Source: Vishniacozyma victoriae (taxonomy: Eukaryota > Basidiomycota > Tremellomycetes > Tremellales > Bulleribasidiaceae). From it: a DNA stretch of 64,000 nucleotides. Below the pieces are notes generated by a model, which was given only the letters and a program-made list of their open reading frames with translations, was not told where the DNA came from and searched no databases. Position numbers and translations under genes: made by a program. This document shows positions 10,538 to 22,600 of this stretch, piece after piece. How positions within the stretch are numbered: position 1 is the stretch's first letter; each line of letters starts with the position of its first letter. The DNA lies in assembly GCA_017654735.1 (NCBI GenBank), contig JADPYG010000091.1:434001-498000 (forward strand), given 5' to 3'.

Positions 10538-11501
10538 CGCGTGTCTAGGTTCCTGGGTGAACTTGCAGTGGACGTTTTGTTGGAATCAAGTGATTTACTG
10601 TTTCGAGTGTATCATGTGTGAAGACGCAAAGATGGGACCACTTTGCAATGTGACCCTACATGGTCCACCAGTAGTTGCTGCATGTAGCATGTGCCTATTC
10701 CTACCCCGAAGTGCAGCCGCGAGACGGAATGTTCAAGGCCATTGAGACAATTGATCGACGTGGGACGATAAACACTTCAATCGAGATTCAGGGTAAACAA
10801 GCTGTGATTAGGAGAAGATCTCGGTCTTCCTCCGATATTATGGCATTACCCCACAGTACGAGCCGTTCCTACTTATGGCCCATGTGACTTGGATTGCTTA
10901 GTTACGATTCTTCACTTGACAATCCTCGCCCTTGGCAGAGCATCCGGGTGGTCGGTCAGGTGGCTATTTGTGCTTTGATTGAGCTTCCGAAGTCCTGTCT
11001 CCGTCCTTTTGGGACTTGGAATCGAAATACATTCAATTTTGGAATTTTCGTCAAGACGCTTGACGTGCTGGTTTAGCCCCTCGAGGTTTCACGGTATGTT
11101 GGGGTTTGGAGTACCTGATCAAGCCAGAGAGGTTAGTCGAGGCTTTTCTCTCTTTACCGCACCTTCCCGCTCAGCTTGATGTTCTTGCAAATCCCAGGCA
11201 GATCTTGCCTAGCTCAATCAGGCCAGGTCAAGGTATGGAAAGTCAACGAGTCCTGACATGTTCAGCCGCTAGATTTAAGGAGACCTGCTATCATCGAGCT
11301 CAATCTACACGTCATTGAGTTTTGAGAATAGCAATGGACAGATTGGAGCCTGATAAATTGCCGGTCTCGTAGAGCGAGGATGCTCAGCCCTCCTGCATAA
11401 GCGGTTTCTGTATTGATCATTTGCAGACACAACATTGTTGACTATTTACAGTGCAGACAGTGCACTCTTTGCAATACAGAGATGCTTGCTACCTAGTCTT
11501 C
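10538..11501. other. Intergenic, 5' of ferric reductase
   Basis: Nearly 1 kb with no supported gene; only short unrelated ORFs. It must contain the ferric reductase promoter. Near 11450-11466 there is a small inverted repeat, AGTGCA-gacag-TGCACT. No tRNA, transposon end or array-family exon was recognised. Confidence 0.5.
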
Positions 11502-11985
11502 CTAGGTCCCTTGCCGACCACCGTATCTCCTGCTGCTCTTCTTAACCCACTTGGCTGTTCGCTCTAATGAGAAAGCGTCCTGGCGAAGATGGTCGAGCTC
11601 GGCTTGCATCTCCTCGCGTCTGTCCAGCTCTGTATCCAATGCCTGGCTGGCTGAAAGTCAATGGGGCTCAAGGGGTGGACTTGCCATAGTCAAACACGCG
11701 CTCCATGTTTGTTGTCAGAAGGCCCGACAACGCAAATGGGAGCTTTTCTCGAATAGCGGTAATATCAAAGCCATCCCTGGAAGCGGTCGTTCTGGTCAAA
11801 TCCTCACTGTACATCACGGGTTAGCGGGAACGCTCTTGCGCAGAGACGGAGCGCACTTACACATTCTCTAGCTCTCCACGCCAAAATGACTCTAGTTCAA
11901 ATTTGCTCATTGCCGGTCCTACTCTTTCCAGCTCCATGTCAAAGTAGGTGGTTTCTTCTTTGGTTGTGACGGGCCCATCAAACAT
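11502..11985 (-). CDS. Small orphan gene, three exons, possible tie to array family
   Basis: Function unknown. Read from ATG at 11985 (MFDGPVTTKEET) through two introns to TAG at 11502. The second intron is GC-AG type (TATG/gcaagtcc ... gactttcag/CC). The product is about 140 residues, highly charged, with a probable coiled-coil stretch near the C-terminus (ELDRREEMQAELDHLRQD) and a basic end. Upstream open segments at 12090-12330 carry LLWALCEHWI and LENDWQKLSS, which resemble exon 2 and exon 3 motifs of the array genes, and one (12201-12090) has the family phases 1 in, 2 out. No continuous frame joins them to MFDGPV, so either the splice model is wrong or an array copy has decayed here. Confidence 0.4.
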
Positions 11986-12363
11986 GTTGTCCGGGTTCAA
12001 GTAGTGTGCGTGTGGTCAGATATTGATGATTGGGAGCCGAGTACAGTCTACGTATCATATCAATTCCTCATATGGTGAGCTTGCTTCACAAGAAGGCGAC
12101 CGAGCTCAGCTTTTGCCAATCATTCTCGAGTCGCAGCACTTGGTGAAGGGAGTGATGGATGAAGGGATTGTTGACGTCCACTGCACGCCTCCCGCATTGC
12201 ACTTTTGACCCCGATGAGCGTCATTGCATTGAGAGTTATCAGGCCACTGGTTCATGATCCAATGCTCACAGAGCGCCCAGAGGAGGCTCTCTGCGGTCAC
12301 CTCCAGAACGGCGACGGAGTGGAAGGTGGCAGTCTGTTTAACTATGATCCGACCGGCTATCAA

Positions 12364-12797
12364 GCACTCTACATGTTCACAGCACAGTACGAGCGCAACT
12401 TCCTTTGAGCCCGTTCTAAGTAAAGACTCTCGCCCGGCAGCAACAAAGGGCTATAATGCGTTTCGTCAGTAGAAAGGACAGTCACATCCTCTGTGACTGC
12501 CGGCACCGCTTTTCTTTGCCCTTCAGACCTGACCCCTGGGTAAAGCAGGAGGGGGGCTTCGACCGAGCTTAAAGAGGGAATCTGTGCTTAGTATGAAAGG
12601 TTCGAGTACTGTTGCCGTGGTGAGTAGGCCTGTGGATCACCTGGATGACTGATAGCCACGATCAGCCAGCCTAAGACTTACGCGGAGGAGGGCAAGAAAG
12701 CACGACCTAGAGCAGACGGACTGGGATCAGCAATCTTCATCAGTGCATGTCGTGAGCAACGATTGATGTATACATATACCACAGAGCAGTATACCGC
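12364..12797. other. Intergenic, 3' of MTR3
   Basis: No gene supported. It may contain the missing 5' exon of the orphan gene to its left, but no convincing start and donor pair was found. Confidence 0.45.
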
Positions 12798-13730
12798 CTA
12801 GATACCCTTCTCCTCTGCTCCCTCGACCAAACTCTGGGCCAGGACCGTATGTGTCCCCTTGGAAGCTGCGATCGCCTTGTCAATCATCTATAATCAGCTT
12901 TATACCTCTGCCGTAGACTACGAATACTCACCTCACAAGCGTCCTCAACCTCTGCCTCTCCCGTAAACCAAACATCCGTAACTTTTCCCAGCGCCGGCAT
13001 GATCCCCAAACAAACGCTAGCATCCCCACCCGCTTCCTCTTCCAAACTCGGATCCACCAATAATTCCCCCTCTTTCTTCAATACTACGCTCCCTACTCCT
13101 AAACCACCCATTGGGATCCCTGCATCTGCGACAGCTGCTGAGGAGACTGTCATTCCTGCCGATAGGAGGTTTGAGAGAGAGTCGGATTCTAGGACGAGGA
13201 TGAATACGTCGATGGTCGATTTTGGGAATAGGTGGAGGTGGAGTGTTGGAAGGAGGAGTTGGGTTAGGAGGGTCGAGAGGGATACTGGTTCCGTATCCTG
13301 CTTGTTAGCACCACACCGCAAGAAGAGAGATTGACTTACTCTGAGGGGAGCACGTCGAGGATGAGAAGCAAATGGAGCGAATTTGACTTCTAAATTAAGT
13401 GTTCCTTGAGGTGAATAAGGTGGTTGTTTAGGTCGAGGTCCGTATCTATCATCAGCCCCTTTACCACTTGGTCACATACACTGAGCAAGCGATCTTGACT
13501 CCTCCAAACTCGATATACCCACTTCCATTAGCTTGCGAGATAAGCCCCGTCTTGAGAACTGGTTGTTAGCTTGATATCTCGATGTAAATTGATTTTTACT
13601 GACAAATCGGTCTCGCTTCATCTGCTGAGCGATCTGTACGTCTGGATGGACCTGCTTCTTGCTCGAATGGGAGGGGTGGGTATGATGTCTCGGGTGCTGG
13701 GACTCTACGTCGATCGAATACGGCAGTCAT
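12798..13730 (-). CDS. MTR3: RNA exosome ring subunit Mtr3, RNase PH fold
   Basis: Non-catalytic subunit of the six-member RNase PH ring of the exosome, which threads RNA to Rrp44 and Rrp6 for 3'-5' decay and rRNA processing in nucleus and cytoplasm. The start is MTAVFDRRRVPAPE at 13730. After a first intron with donor gtcagt the frame gives RPIFLKTGLISQANGSGYIE, the Mtr3/EXOSC6-type opening, then YGPRPKQ. A later exon gives the second half of the fold (FILVLESDSLSNLL; AAVADAGIPMGGLGVG). It ends AQSLVEGAEEKGI then TAG. Length is about 255 residues, as expected. It was separated from Rrp41, Rrp46 and Rrp43 by the TGLISQANGSGYIE signature. It shares a 509-bp divergent promoter with the MCP2-like kinase. 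Confidence 0.85.
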
Positions 13731-14239
13731 GGCGTAGTGGTCTATCAGGTAGTGGTACAATTGATGATGATGAATTCTCGGTACATGTCAGCTTTGACTA
13801 CGGCTCATTCTGCTATGCGTCATACATGCTTATAGTACCGAGAAAAAGGGTGCAAGCAGAGCTCAGTGGACCACGACTGGACAGGTTGTAATCATCAGAT
13901 GCATTTATGTCAAACATCAACTATAAAAGCGAACGTATATAGGCTGAACCCAGGCCAGAAAACAAACACCTTCTACTTGATGTCCCCGGCTGACAGTCCT
14001 TCCCTTCCTTCTAGACCACACGATAGAATGATCTCGGGTAGAGTACCCACGAAACCACTACAATAAAGGGTCATATACAATTTTTTCTTGATAAAGAAGA
14101 AGAAGAAGGAGGTAATGATTTTCGGTGGGAGGGGGAGGGGGAGGGTGATGACGTGTTAATGATGTGGAATTGAGTGATCGTCAACTGCTATTTACTGGGA
14201 CTCTGTACTATACTTCATATACTATTCTATAATATAAAG
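13731..14239. promoter_or_regulatory. Divergent promoter MTR3 / MCP2-like, with G-quadruplex motif
   Basis: Shared upstream region. On the plus strand 14127-14145 reads four G-runs of 3, 5, 5 and 3 separated by single A residues, a strong intramolecular G-quadruplex pattern. It is preceded by a GAAGAA purine run at about 14092-14110 and followed by a TGACG word at about 14149. It lies about 95 bp upstream of the kinase ATG. Regulatory effect is inferred, not shown. Confidence 0.5.
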
Positions 14240-16285
14240 ATGAGCTCTAGTGGTCTGGTAGGGCTGAGGCTGAGCTCAAGGACGCTACGGAGAGCTATCA
14301 ATCGATGTCCTTTGGGCCTGGAAGCTCGTACACGAGCTGTGTCGACAATCACGTCGAATGCTCGCCCGATCCGCTTGGCACGGCTGACGTCCTGTCACGC
14401 CTCGAGCTCGACAATACAGCCCACAGTTGTCCTCCGTCGCGCCTTTCACCCGAGTCCCGCTTCATTTGCTCGAGCACGCCGCGTGCCCTTGACCAAGAAT
14501 CAACGCCGTATACGTCGTCTCCGCAATCTACTCGTCCTCCTCACCTTCCTCTCGGTCCTGTACTATACCTACTCGCCATTCCGCCATACAATCATCGCAT
14601 CCGTACGATGCGCTCGACTCATGAAAGCGGTGGCACTCGATGTACTAGACTACAAGAGGACGTTTAGCAAGGAAGAAGCCATGGGAGCTCTTGCAACGCT
14701 GAATGATGAGCAAAGGGAAATACGGAGTCAAGGTAGAAGGGATTGCCATACGCGAAGTGCTCAGCGGATGTTGGAGGCTTTAAAGAAGAATTCGGGAATC
14801 TACGTCAAGCTAGGACAACATGTGGCTGCTGTTCAGCTATTACCAAAGGAATGGACGGGTACAATGGCGCCATTACAGGATCAGTGTTTTCCTTCGGATG
14901 TCAATGATGTCAACGACATGTTGCTCGAGGATATGGCCATGGATATCAATCAGCTCTTCCGGGACTTTAGCCCAGACCCTATCGGTGTCGCCTCACTCGC
15001 TCAAGTCCACCGGGCTTTCGACAGACGGACAAACCGGCCGGTAGCAGTCAAGATCCAACATCCCGATCTACAAGAATTCGCCCGAGTCGACATGTTGACG
15101 GTCAACTTTGCCATCTCGGCCGTCAAGTACTTTTTCCCCGACTTTGAATTCTCGTGGCTAGGAGAAGAGATGAATGAGATGTTGCCTCTGGAAATGGATT
15201 TCAGGCATGAAGCTTACAATGCTCAAAAGACCAAGGAGGAGTTTGCGCATCTAGAGGGCAAGACGAGTCTATATGTCCCCGAGGTACTGTGGGCGGATAG
15301 GCGGTGCATGGTCATGGAATATATCGAGGGTGCCAGAGTGGATGATTTGGTTTACTTGAAGGATAATGGAATCGACAGGAACCAAGTCAGTCAGGAGCTG
15401 TCGCGGATCTTCAGTCAAATGGTCTACCTCAACGGGTGAGTCAGGGTCTCCTCTGACATGAGCTGACTAGTAGCCGGTTCCACGCAGACCCACATCACGG
15501 AAACCTCCTGATCCGAAAGAAAGCCCCCACCTCCAAATCACCCTTCAATTTTGACGTCTGCCTCCTAGACCACGGCCAATACTTCGATATCCCCAACGAC
15601 CTACGTATAAACTACGCCCATTTCTGGTTATCCCTCATCCGCAAAAACTCGCCAGCAACCACAATAGAACGCAAAAAGTGGGCTAAAGCAGTTGGAAATG
15701 TGGATGATGACATGTACCCTATTCTTGAAACTGCTATTACGGGACAGATGAATATGAATGATGCTGGACTCCAGGGTGGGCCGGCGTCATTGTTGGAGAG
15801 TGGGAGTGAGGATCATATCAAGGTGTTGAGAAAGGCCATGATGGAAAGGGAGGGATTGATCTTGTCGATCTTTGAGCTTCTGAGGACGGTCCCGAGGTGA
15901 GTACCAGGCTCATGGCACACGGTGAAGGCTAACGTATAGACGTCTGCTCATGATTCTCAAGTTGTCCGACCTACAGCGGTCCCTAGATCAGAGTCTAGCA
16001 ACGACCCATGGTCAATCGCGCATCTTTGTCATCGTAGCTCGATACTGCGCCAAGGCAGTCTGGGATTCCGACTACTCGACCTTCCGATCCACCCACCTCT
16101 CCTTCAATTCATTCACCACCTTCATCGGGTCATGGTGGAATTACGCATACTGGACGACGACATTACGTATAGTCGAGATGGGAATGGATACCAGGGCTAG
16201 GATGATCAAAATGGGATTATGGGTCAAAGGGCTTAGTAGCGGTGGATTGAGCGTTGCCAATGCGAGTGCTGCTGGTCTTGCTTAG
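14240..16285 (+). CDS. UbiB/ABC1-family atypical kinase, mitochondrial, MCP2-like
   Basis: Member of the ABC1/ADCK atypical kinase family. The yeast relatives Mcp2 (and ADCK1 in animals) act at the mitochondrial inner membrane in lipid homeostasis. Exons 14240-15435, 15474-15896 and 15940-16285 sum to 1965 nt, 654 residues. The first ~80 residues are arginine/serine rich without acid, as in a mitochondrial presequence. A membrane helix (LLVLLTFLSVLYYTYSPF) follows at about 115-130. Family motifs in order: SGIYVKLGQHVAAV (KxGQ), VAVKIQHPDL (lysine), MDFRHEAYNAQ, VMEYIEG, FHADPHHGN and LLDHGQY (DxG). The usual ADPHPGN is ADPHHGN here. A start 66 nt upstream at 14174 is also open but would put a hydrophobic leader before the presequence, so 14240 is preferred. 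Confidence 0.9.
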
Positions 16286-16451
16286 GTGTTGTAGATCTAG
16301 ATGTTGGGTTGCGACTGTCATTCTGTATGCATATTGCATCGCATGGATCTCTGAATATGTGCCAAGAATCCAGGTTGTTGACGTAACTATCCGTTCCTCG
16401 CGACTTGGGTCACCCAATTCACTACCACCTACATCTCTTGACCTTACCACG

Positions 16452-17409
16452 ATGTCCTACCTCCCCTCGCCTCCATCAGCAACCGCCTCATCCTCAAGAC
16501 CGGTCACATACAATCCCAATGCACCCCAAGCTACCTCGAACAGTACAAGAGACGGTACAAATCCGTCCACACCACTACGATCAGTCAAAGCAAGCAACGG
16601 CTTCGAGTATCCACCGATATGGAGTTTTCCACCTTTCTTCACGTTTGCCTACTCTCTTCAATAGATCCGGATGTAGCTGATATAAGACTGCAACCTAATC
16701 CCACGACGTTAAGCCATCAGCTTGGATTATGGACGACATTAGTTCTGAATTGGGCTAGATTCAGTAGAGTCTGGGAAGTGAATACAGACTCCCCGCAACC
16801 TGGGGATGTGTTCATCAACAAGACCATTGGACGTATGTCATCCAAGGGAGGGGATGAGGAGTATGAATGAGGTGGCTGATGAATAGGGAAATTATTACCA
16901 CCATCACTGAAGCAACTACTAACTCACATGGTCAAGGAAGGTATGTCCCTCCCTCAGACAAGGAAATCATTCTGACAAATAGGTCAAGCAATAGCGGAAC
17001 CGCCAAAACAGACCTCGCGCTACTTATTGTATTGGCGAAAACCTGAAGAATGGGGGACATTGATCTATGATTGGATCACTGAAAATGGATTAGGGGGGAG
17101 TATAATGACTTTTTACGAGATTACAGATGGGGATTTGAGTTTTTCAACTGGTACGTCCTTCGCTCGGGGTGATTGGCACGCTCGGGGTGATTGTAATGAC
17201 TGGGACGAGTCAAGCGAATGGGACGAAGTGTGAGATGGCGTGGAATGCGAGGCGGAAGGTACTGCTGGGAGGAGGTAGCTGACGTTCCAGAATTCCGAGA
17301 AATGCCTCCTTCTTTACTTCGGAAATCACTCGATACGCTCGTCAAACGGGGTAAAGCGCAGATCATCAAGGGCGAAGGAGAAGCTGGAGAGGGTGTACGA
17401 TTCTTGTGA
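16452..17409 (+). CDS. VPS25: ESCRT-II subunit Vps25
   Basis: Subunit of ESCRT-II (Vps22-Vps36-2xVps25), which sorts ubiquitinated cargo into multivesicular endosomes; Vps25 recruits Vps20 of ESCRT-III. Exons 16452-16642, 16687-16832, 16887-16940, 16983-17150 and 17291-17409 sum to 678 nt, 225 residues, close to the usual ~200. A 50-residue Ser/Thr/Pro extension precedes the first winged helix, which starts YPPIWSFPPFFTLQPN, the family hallmark (PPFFTLQPN). The second winged helix has RYLLYWRKPEEWGTLIYDWI and ends RGKAQIIKGEGEAGEGVRFL. The last intron (140 nt) is longer than its neighbours and contains a 15-bp direct repeat (17161-17175 and 17179-17193). It starts 167 bp after the upstream kinase stop in the same direction. 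Confidence 0.95.
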
Positions 17410-17812
17410 ACCCCACTTCTGGATTCATCGAGCCGCCAGAGGGAATTCGGACGCTCTACGACGAAGGACAGGCGAGACGATCTCTCGATTCGACGTTGTA
17501 TACTGATCCTGGACGTGCTTCAGACCAAGTCGCTCATCGTATGTCATCGACCGACGATTGGAACAACAAGGATACCCCGATGCTGGGGTCTGTGCTCAGC
17601 TACCTCATGCATGGTTGTACAAAAGGTCTGTGCGCTAATCCGACTGACCTCTTCTTTCAGAATCCCTCTCTCTATTCTATCCAATCAATCTCATTCTTTC
17701 TCACTATCTTTGATCTTCTCACTATCTTTGATCTAGCCTTGATTCTGATCATACTCTTGACCCCAGTGTGAAGTAGGTATCTTGATCAATCGCAACACCT
17801 TCCAAAGCCATC
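17410..17812. other. Intergenic, 5' of basic nuclear protein gene
   Basis: An open frame from about 17406 to 17771 has no homology features and overlaps the VPS25 stop, so it is not called. The pyrimidine-rich part contains an exact 18-bp tandem duplication of ttctcactatctttgatc at 17698-17733, about 80 bp before the next ATG. Confidence 0.5.
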
Positions 17813-19556
17813 ATGTCGATCCGTCAAACTCGAAGCACGTATCGAAGTAGGCTCAATACCCCCATACCATCCAAGATCGCCAAACGAGAAAAGAGTGGAA
17901 GTGATGAGTGCTCAAGTACGAGCGCTGATGAGAGTGGGGGAGAAGCTTGGAACTCGAAGAACGACGGGGCAGTTATAAAGCAGGCCCATTACGGAGGGAA
18001 ACGGAGGAGGGGAGGGAGAGGCAGGGGAGTGAAGAAGGGGACGGTGGGTACCGATAAGAGGAGGAGGAAGAGGGTGAAGTCTGAGTCTATCGACGTCGAA
18101 CCCAAGGACGATCTGGAAGATAAAGCGACTCGACAAGAAGAGGAAGAGATGAATTGCACCGAGAATAATAAGGAGGATGAAGGTAATCAAGCCGAGTTAG
18201 AGGGCGAGGTACCCGAACAAGAGCCGGAACCGACAACAAGGCGATCAGGCCGAGCAACAAAGACCCCCGACCGATTCGATGAAGAAAGGTATCAGCCTTT
18301 CGGTGCACCTGCACAACCGGCGAGCCGGGCGAATATCACCAAAGCGCTGAGGAAATCGAAGGAATCTCGAGCTCCTTCTCGTCGGGGGATATCACCAGAT
18401 GCGAGTCCGGATTCTATCGCTTCTTTTTCGGATGATCTCGCTCATGATATGGCGATAGATCCAGTCGATCAAGGACCAGCCGGTGATATACCTATATCGA
18501 CTATCCTTTCGAATCCACCCTTGGACGATCGCCCTCCCAGGCCGAAGATGGGTAGACCTGGTAAAAGCGCTCTTAAACCCAAAAATCCCTGTGGACCTCG
18601 GCAAAAGAAATCGAAAGTAATAATCGACGAGTCCAAAAATCAGACACGAACGATCAAGATTATATCAAGTACTTCATCCGATATAGGGCGTCATCCCTCC
18701 CTACCAACCTCAAGGCTAAGGGGGCCCAAAAGGTTCGGAGTCAGGTCAAGGAGAGCAGTACCAATCATGGGTATATCTCCTTATACTGGGAAAAGAGCTG
18801 TGCAGAGATATGAATACGTTGTCTCTAGCGATTCAACAGAGAGTGAGGAAGAGGACGCGGTTGATCCTGCTGAAATTAGGGAGTGGATAAAAATGAAAAG
18901 GGAGCAGGAGAAGAAGAATCGGGCTTTCCTCCTTACATTGGCCGCTAGGTTTAGCGATCTCCCCGCTACCTCTTCGTCGATACCATCCCCACCGTCTATA
19001 ACACCAACTACTCTAACCCCCGCGCTCTTGTCTTCACTACCGCCCCAACCAGAGGTACCTATCTGGACTAAACCATTCTCCTTAACCCCCATCCGACCTT
19101 CTCCACCAACTAATCCTGATCATCCATCCAATCAGGAGAAAAAGAGGGTAAGTTTCATCGCACATGAAGTTGGACTGATTGTAGGTTTGGGATATGTTTG
19201 TTGATTGCATGGCTCCGAAATGGGACGAACTCCATTTACAGGAATTGAGACAGGTCATTACTTACCACCCACCATCTCCGGAGGAATGTCTCACTGGGCC
19301 GGCAGGTGACAAGACACCTGTACATGAGGATACGAACCGACCTGTCAGCCTCGAAGCGCAAGACGGGATGGATTTGGGAGAGGCAATGCAGGCGTTAGGT
19401 ATGTTTGGCGGAGCACAAACTTCATTACCGGAACCTATCCCTAGACCCGGACTCGATTTCGAAAAATCATGCGATAGGCTAGCAGGGTTGGAAATCGCAG
19501 ATCGAGCCATGGGGATGCGTCTCCATATCCCAGAAAATAGATCTACCAAGTTCTAG
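17813..19556 (+). CDS. Basic, disordered, probably nuclear protein, unrecognised
   Basis: Not recognised. Two exons, 17813-19147 and 19185-19556 (569 codons including the stop), joined in frame as KKR-VWDMFVDCMAPKWDEL. The first ~180 residues are Lys/Arg/Gly rich (GGKRRRGGRGRGVKKG, DKRRRKRVK), looking like a bipartite nuclear signal and nucleic-acid-binding tail, followed by an acidic stretch. RRSGRATKTPDRF resembles short motifs of chromatin proteins (AT-hook or SGR-type linkers), but no folded domain is evident. An EEEDAVDPAEIREWIKMKRE helix lies near residue 350. The only region with the look of a conserved fold is WDMFVDCMAPKWDELHLQEL after the intron. It converges with the RhoGAP gene, whose stop is 117 bp away. 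Confidence 0.75.
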
Positions 19557-19673
19557 TCTTTCCTCACGTTTGTAAGCGATACCTAATCATCTTGTATTGT
19601 CGTAGTAAAATTATTCATGTAATCTGTAACGTAAAATACCTAAAATGTGACATGTGATTCGTGACTATCATTC

Positions 19674-22600
19674 TCATTTAGCAATACCTTCAAGAGGATG
19701 TGGACTAGCCGGCAGTCCATCTCCATTCCCATTCCCATTCCCATTTGGATACCCTTGTCCATGTCCATTGTCATACCCATTCCCGTGAGAGATTGGGTTT
19801 GGTCCTAAATTCAACCCCCTCGCTTGTTGTCGCATGGCAGAAGTGGAGACGTGGGCCCTTGGTGTAGTTGGTGATGCCGAACTATGATCTTCCCCACCTG
19901 ACGAATGGCCAGACTGGGACGGGATTTGCGATTCCGTATCGCTGAAATCAATGACCGAGGCAGAAGCAGAAGCTTCAGAAGCTGAATCGTCGTCTACTCA
20001 TTAGCTCTTAATCAATTAAGTAGGTAAGACATACTAAGATTCAAAGACCTCCCACCCAAACCCAACATTGCATCCGCCCCAGCAGCGTGATAGAGCATAC
20101 TATTCCTATTCCTCTTCATTGTCGCTTCTCCCTCCCCTTCCTCTTTGACAGTTTCCGATATAGGTTCTTCAGGGGTTTCTTCTTCTGCATCGAAAATAGC
20201 TCCGAAATGGGACACCAGTTCTGAAAAGATCCCAGCTGGGATTCCTAGAGTTGGGGAAAAGACGATGCCGATATTCCGTAATGTCATTTTATTGATATGC
20301 GAGTGTTTGACGATGAGGATCAAGTGGGCGGTGAGGGAACGTAAGAGGGCGTAGTTTGACGGTGGTAGGTCAGACACAAGGCGAGTGAGTTCTGCGACTC
20401 TAGCAGAAGAGTCGATCAGATCTATTCATCAGGATCGTGACAAAGAGGAGGAGGGGACATACCCATGACAGCAAGGAACTTGGGATGTGATTCCCTAGTC
20501 AATAAACTCGTCGGTAAATCCCTCAGAAAAGTCTTGAGTAATCCAGCGATAGCATGTGGATCCCAACGATCATCCAATTTCACAAGATTCACATCCCCTT
20601 CATGATCAAACCGATCTTTTAATCCCTTGATCACGGCAGAACTTCCACTCATTCGATAAATCCCTTCCTCATCTTGGGCTTTGTTGATTTCCAACCACTC
20701 GATACACCTAAACACTACCGCTGGCAGCGAAGCTACCGAAGCGATAGCAAGAGATTCATTAAGTGGGACACCAAAGACTGGTCGAGTAATCTTTTCAGGG
20801 GTCTTGCCGAATGAAGGCCAGAATCGACCCGATTTGGCTTTCCGATCACGATCCCGCATATCCGGCATGGATCCTGGTGGAGCAGACATTCCATTGTTGG
20901 ATAGGTTGGTGAGGTAGGCGGGTGTATACTGGCGAGATGGGGGAATACTACTTTGTCGGGTAGGAGGCATATTGCTTTGACGTTTATTTGCGCGCGGTGT
21001 GGTCGTCTCGTGATGGGAGGCGCTGGTATCTGGTCGTATCGATCGAGACGTCTCAGACATTGGCATCAGAGTCGAGGACTGGGAGACTGGGGCCGAGCTG
21101 GACCCATTGCTGGCCGACTGGGAGGATTGGGATTTATTGGCTTCTAGCGAATTGATCATACGAGGTGAAGGGATGTTGGCAAACTTTCCCGTGGTCGGCA
21201 TAGCTCCCATGGGTTGAGCGTTGGTGACAATGACATCCTTGCTCAGTTTTCTCGATGTACTTCTTTTCCGCTGTAAAGCTCCAGCGGCAGGACCATTGTC
21301 AGGGGCATTACCAGGCGGAGGTGCGGCTTGTGTGGGAGCAGGTTGGGCAGTGGCCGTCGAAGGGGGCGATACGGCAGGAGTAGCAGAAGGCGATAAATTC
21401 GAATCGACCTGTTCAACAAGCCTCGCTATCCATCCATCCCGTTCCTTGTCGCTTGCGGCACACATGACGTGTCGAGTCACTGTACCTTTTCTGTGGTTCT
21501 CGAGAATGAGAAAGGCGTGTTTCGAATCTTTTTCCTCGGCAGCTTCATTCAGCCTCCCCTGCTTGCCGATTTGAGCACCAGTGATCGTGATCGTACCGAG
21601 TGAGGGACCGCCGCGCTGCATGTCAGTCATGTCGTTGTTGAGTAAAAGGGACCAACCGTTTCAAAGTACTCCAATACCGGCCCATTCAGTACAAAGTACC
21701 TCGTCTTGTAACTCCCAAAGATATTATTCTTTTTCGCCAGATACCCCTCCTTTCTCACTGCAGCCTCTTTGGGCTGGACCACATCCGTCGACAAGAAGAC
21801 GCACAGATCCGATTTATCACTCAGCGGCGCCATCTGGAGTGACTTCAAATACGCCTCCAGTGCAGATTTACGCTGACTGATCTTGGCAGGAGCGAAATCT
21901 TTCCACGTCTTCCCATCGGGTAAAGGAGCAGTCATGTGCCGCCATTCCTTGGATGATTTACGTGAGCTTGTCTTGAGTTTGGAATCGAGGTCGATGAATG
22001 CGCTTAGGAGTTTGGCGACTGTCCACGTTATCGGTTCAGTATTTGGTTCCTTGACTGTGATGCTGACGATGAAGCAGAGGACTTCACGGTTTAGGGGGTT
22101 GAGGTAGATGGTCGTTTCGGGGACGGTGATTCTAGCGTGGGGGAGGAGTGGGGAGGTCATTTCGATATGCCGTGGTTCTGGGATGGTACTGTCTGATATC
22201 GATGGTCGAGGCTGGGTGTCCGGCGTTGACCTAGTTGTTTCACGACTTGGGTATGGGATCTCGCGATTCGTGAATGGGACCTGCGTCTCGGTATCGGTCG
22301 AGGCGCGAGGCAGATCATCATTGCGACGCTGCATCGGAGGTGACTGAGCGGCCGAGTGGAAAGAGGAATGTGTAGACGTCGATTCCATCGATGGAGATTT
22401 CAGACTGGATACGCGTGGAGGAGCTAGATGATGCGTCTCACTCCCCTCATCCTCTTCGGTCATGACCGCCAGCTGCCTCGACGAATTGGGGACCGAAAGG
22501 CCACTGCTTGTTTCCTTTTCGGACGCGACTGGGCTTGGCGAGTAGGACGAGTACTGGGAAGATGGCGAGAGGGTATTGGCGCTGTTGCTGGTGGGTAGGG

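Noticed and set aside
14174..14239. Upstream in-frame start for the MCP2-like kinase
   Set aside because: Would add a hydrophobic leader before a typical arginine-rich mitochondrial presequence.
17406..17771. 121-codon ORF between VPS25 and the next gene
   Set aside because: Overlaps the VPS25 stop, shows no domain, and its C-terminal half is just the translation of a tandem repeat.
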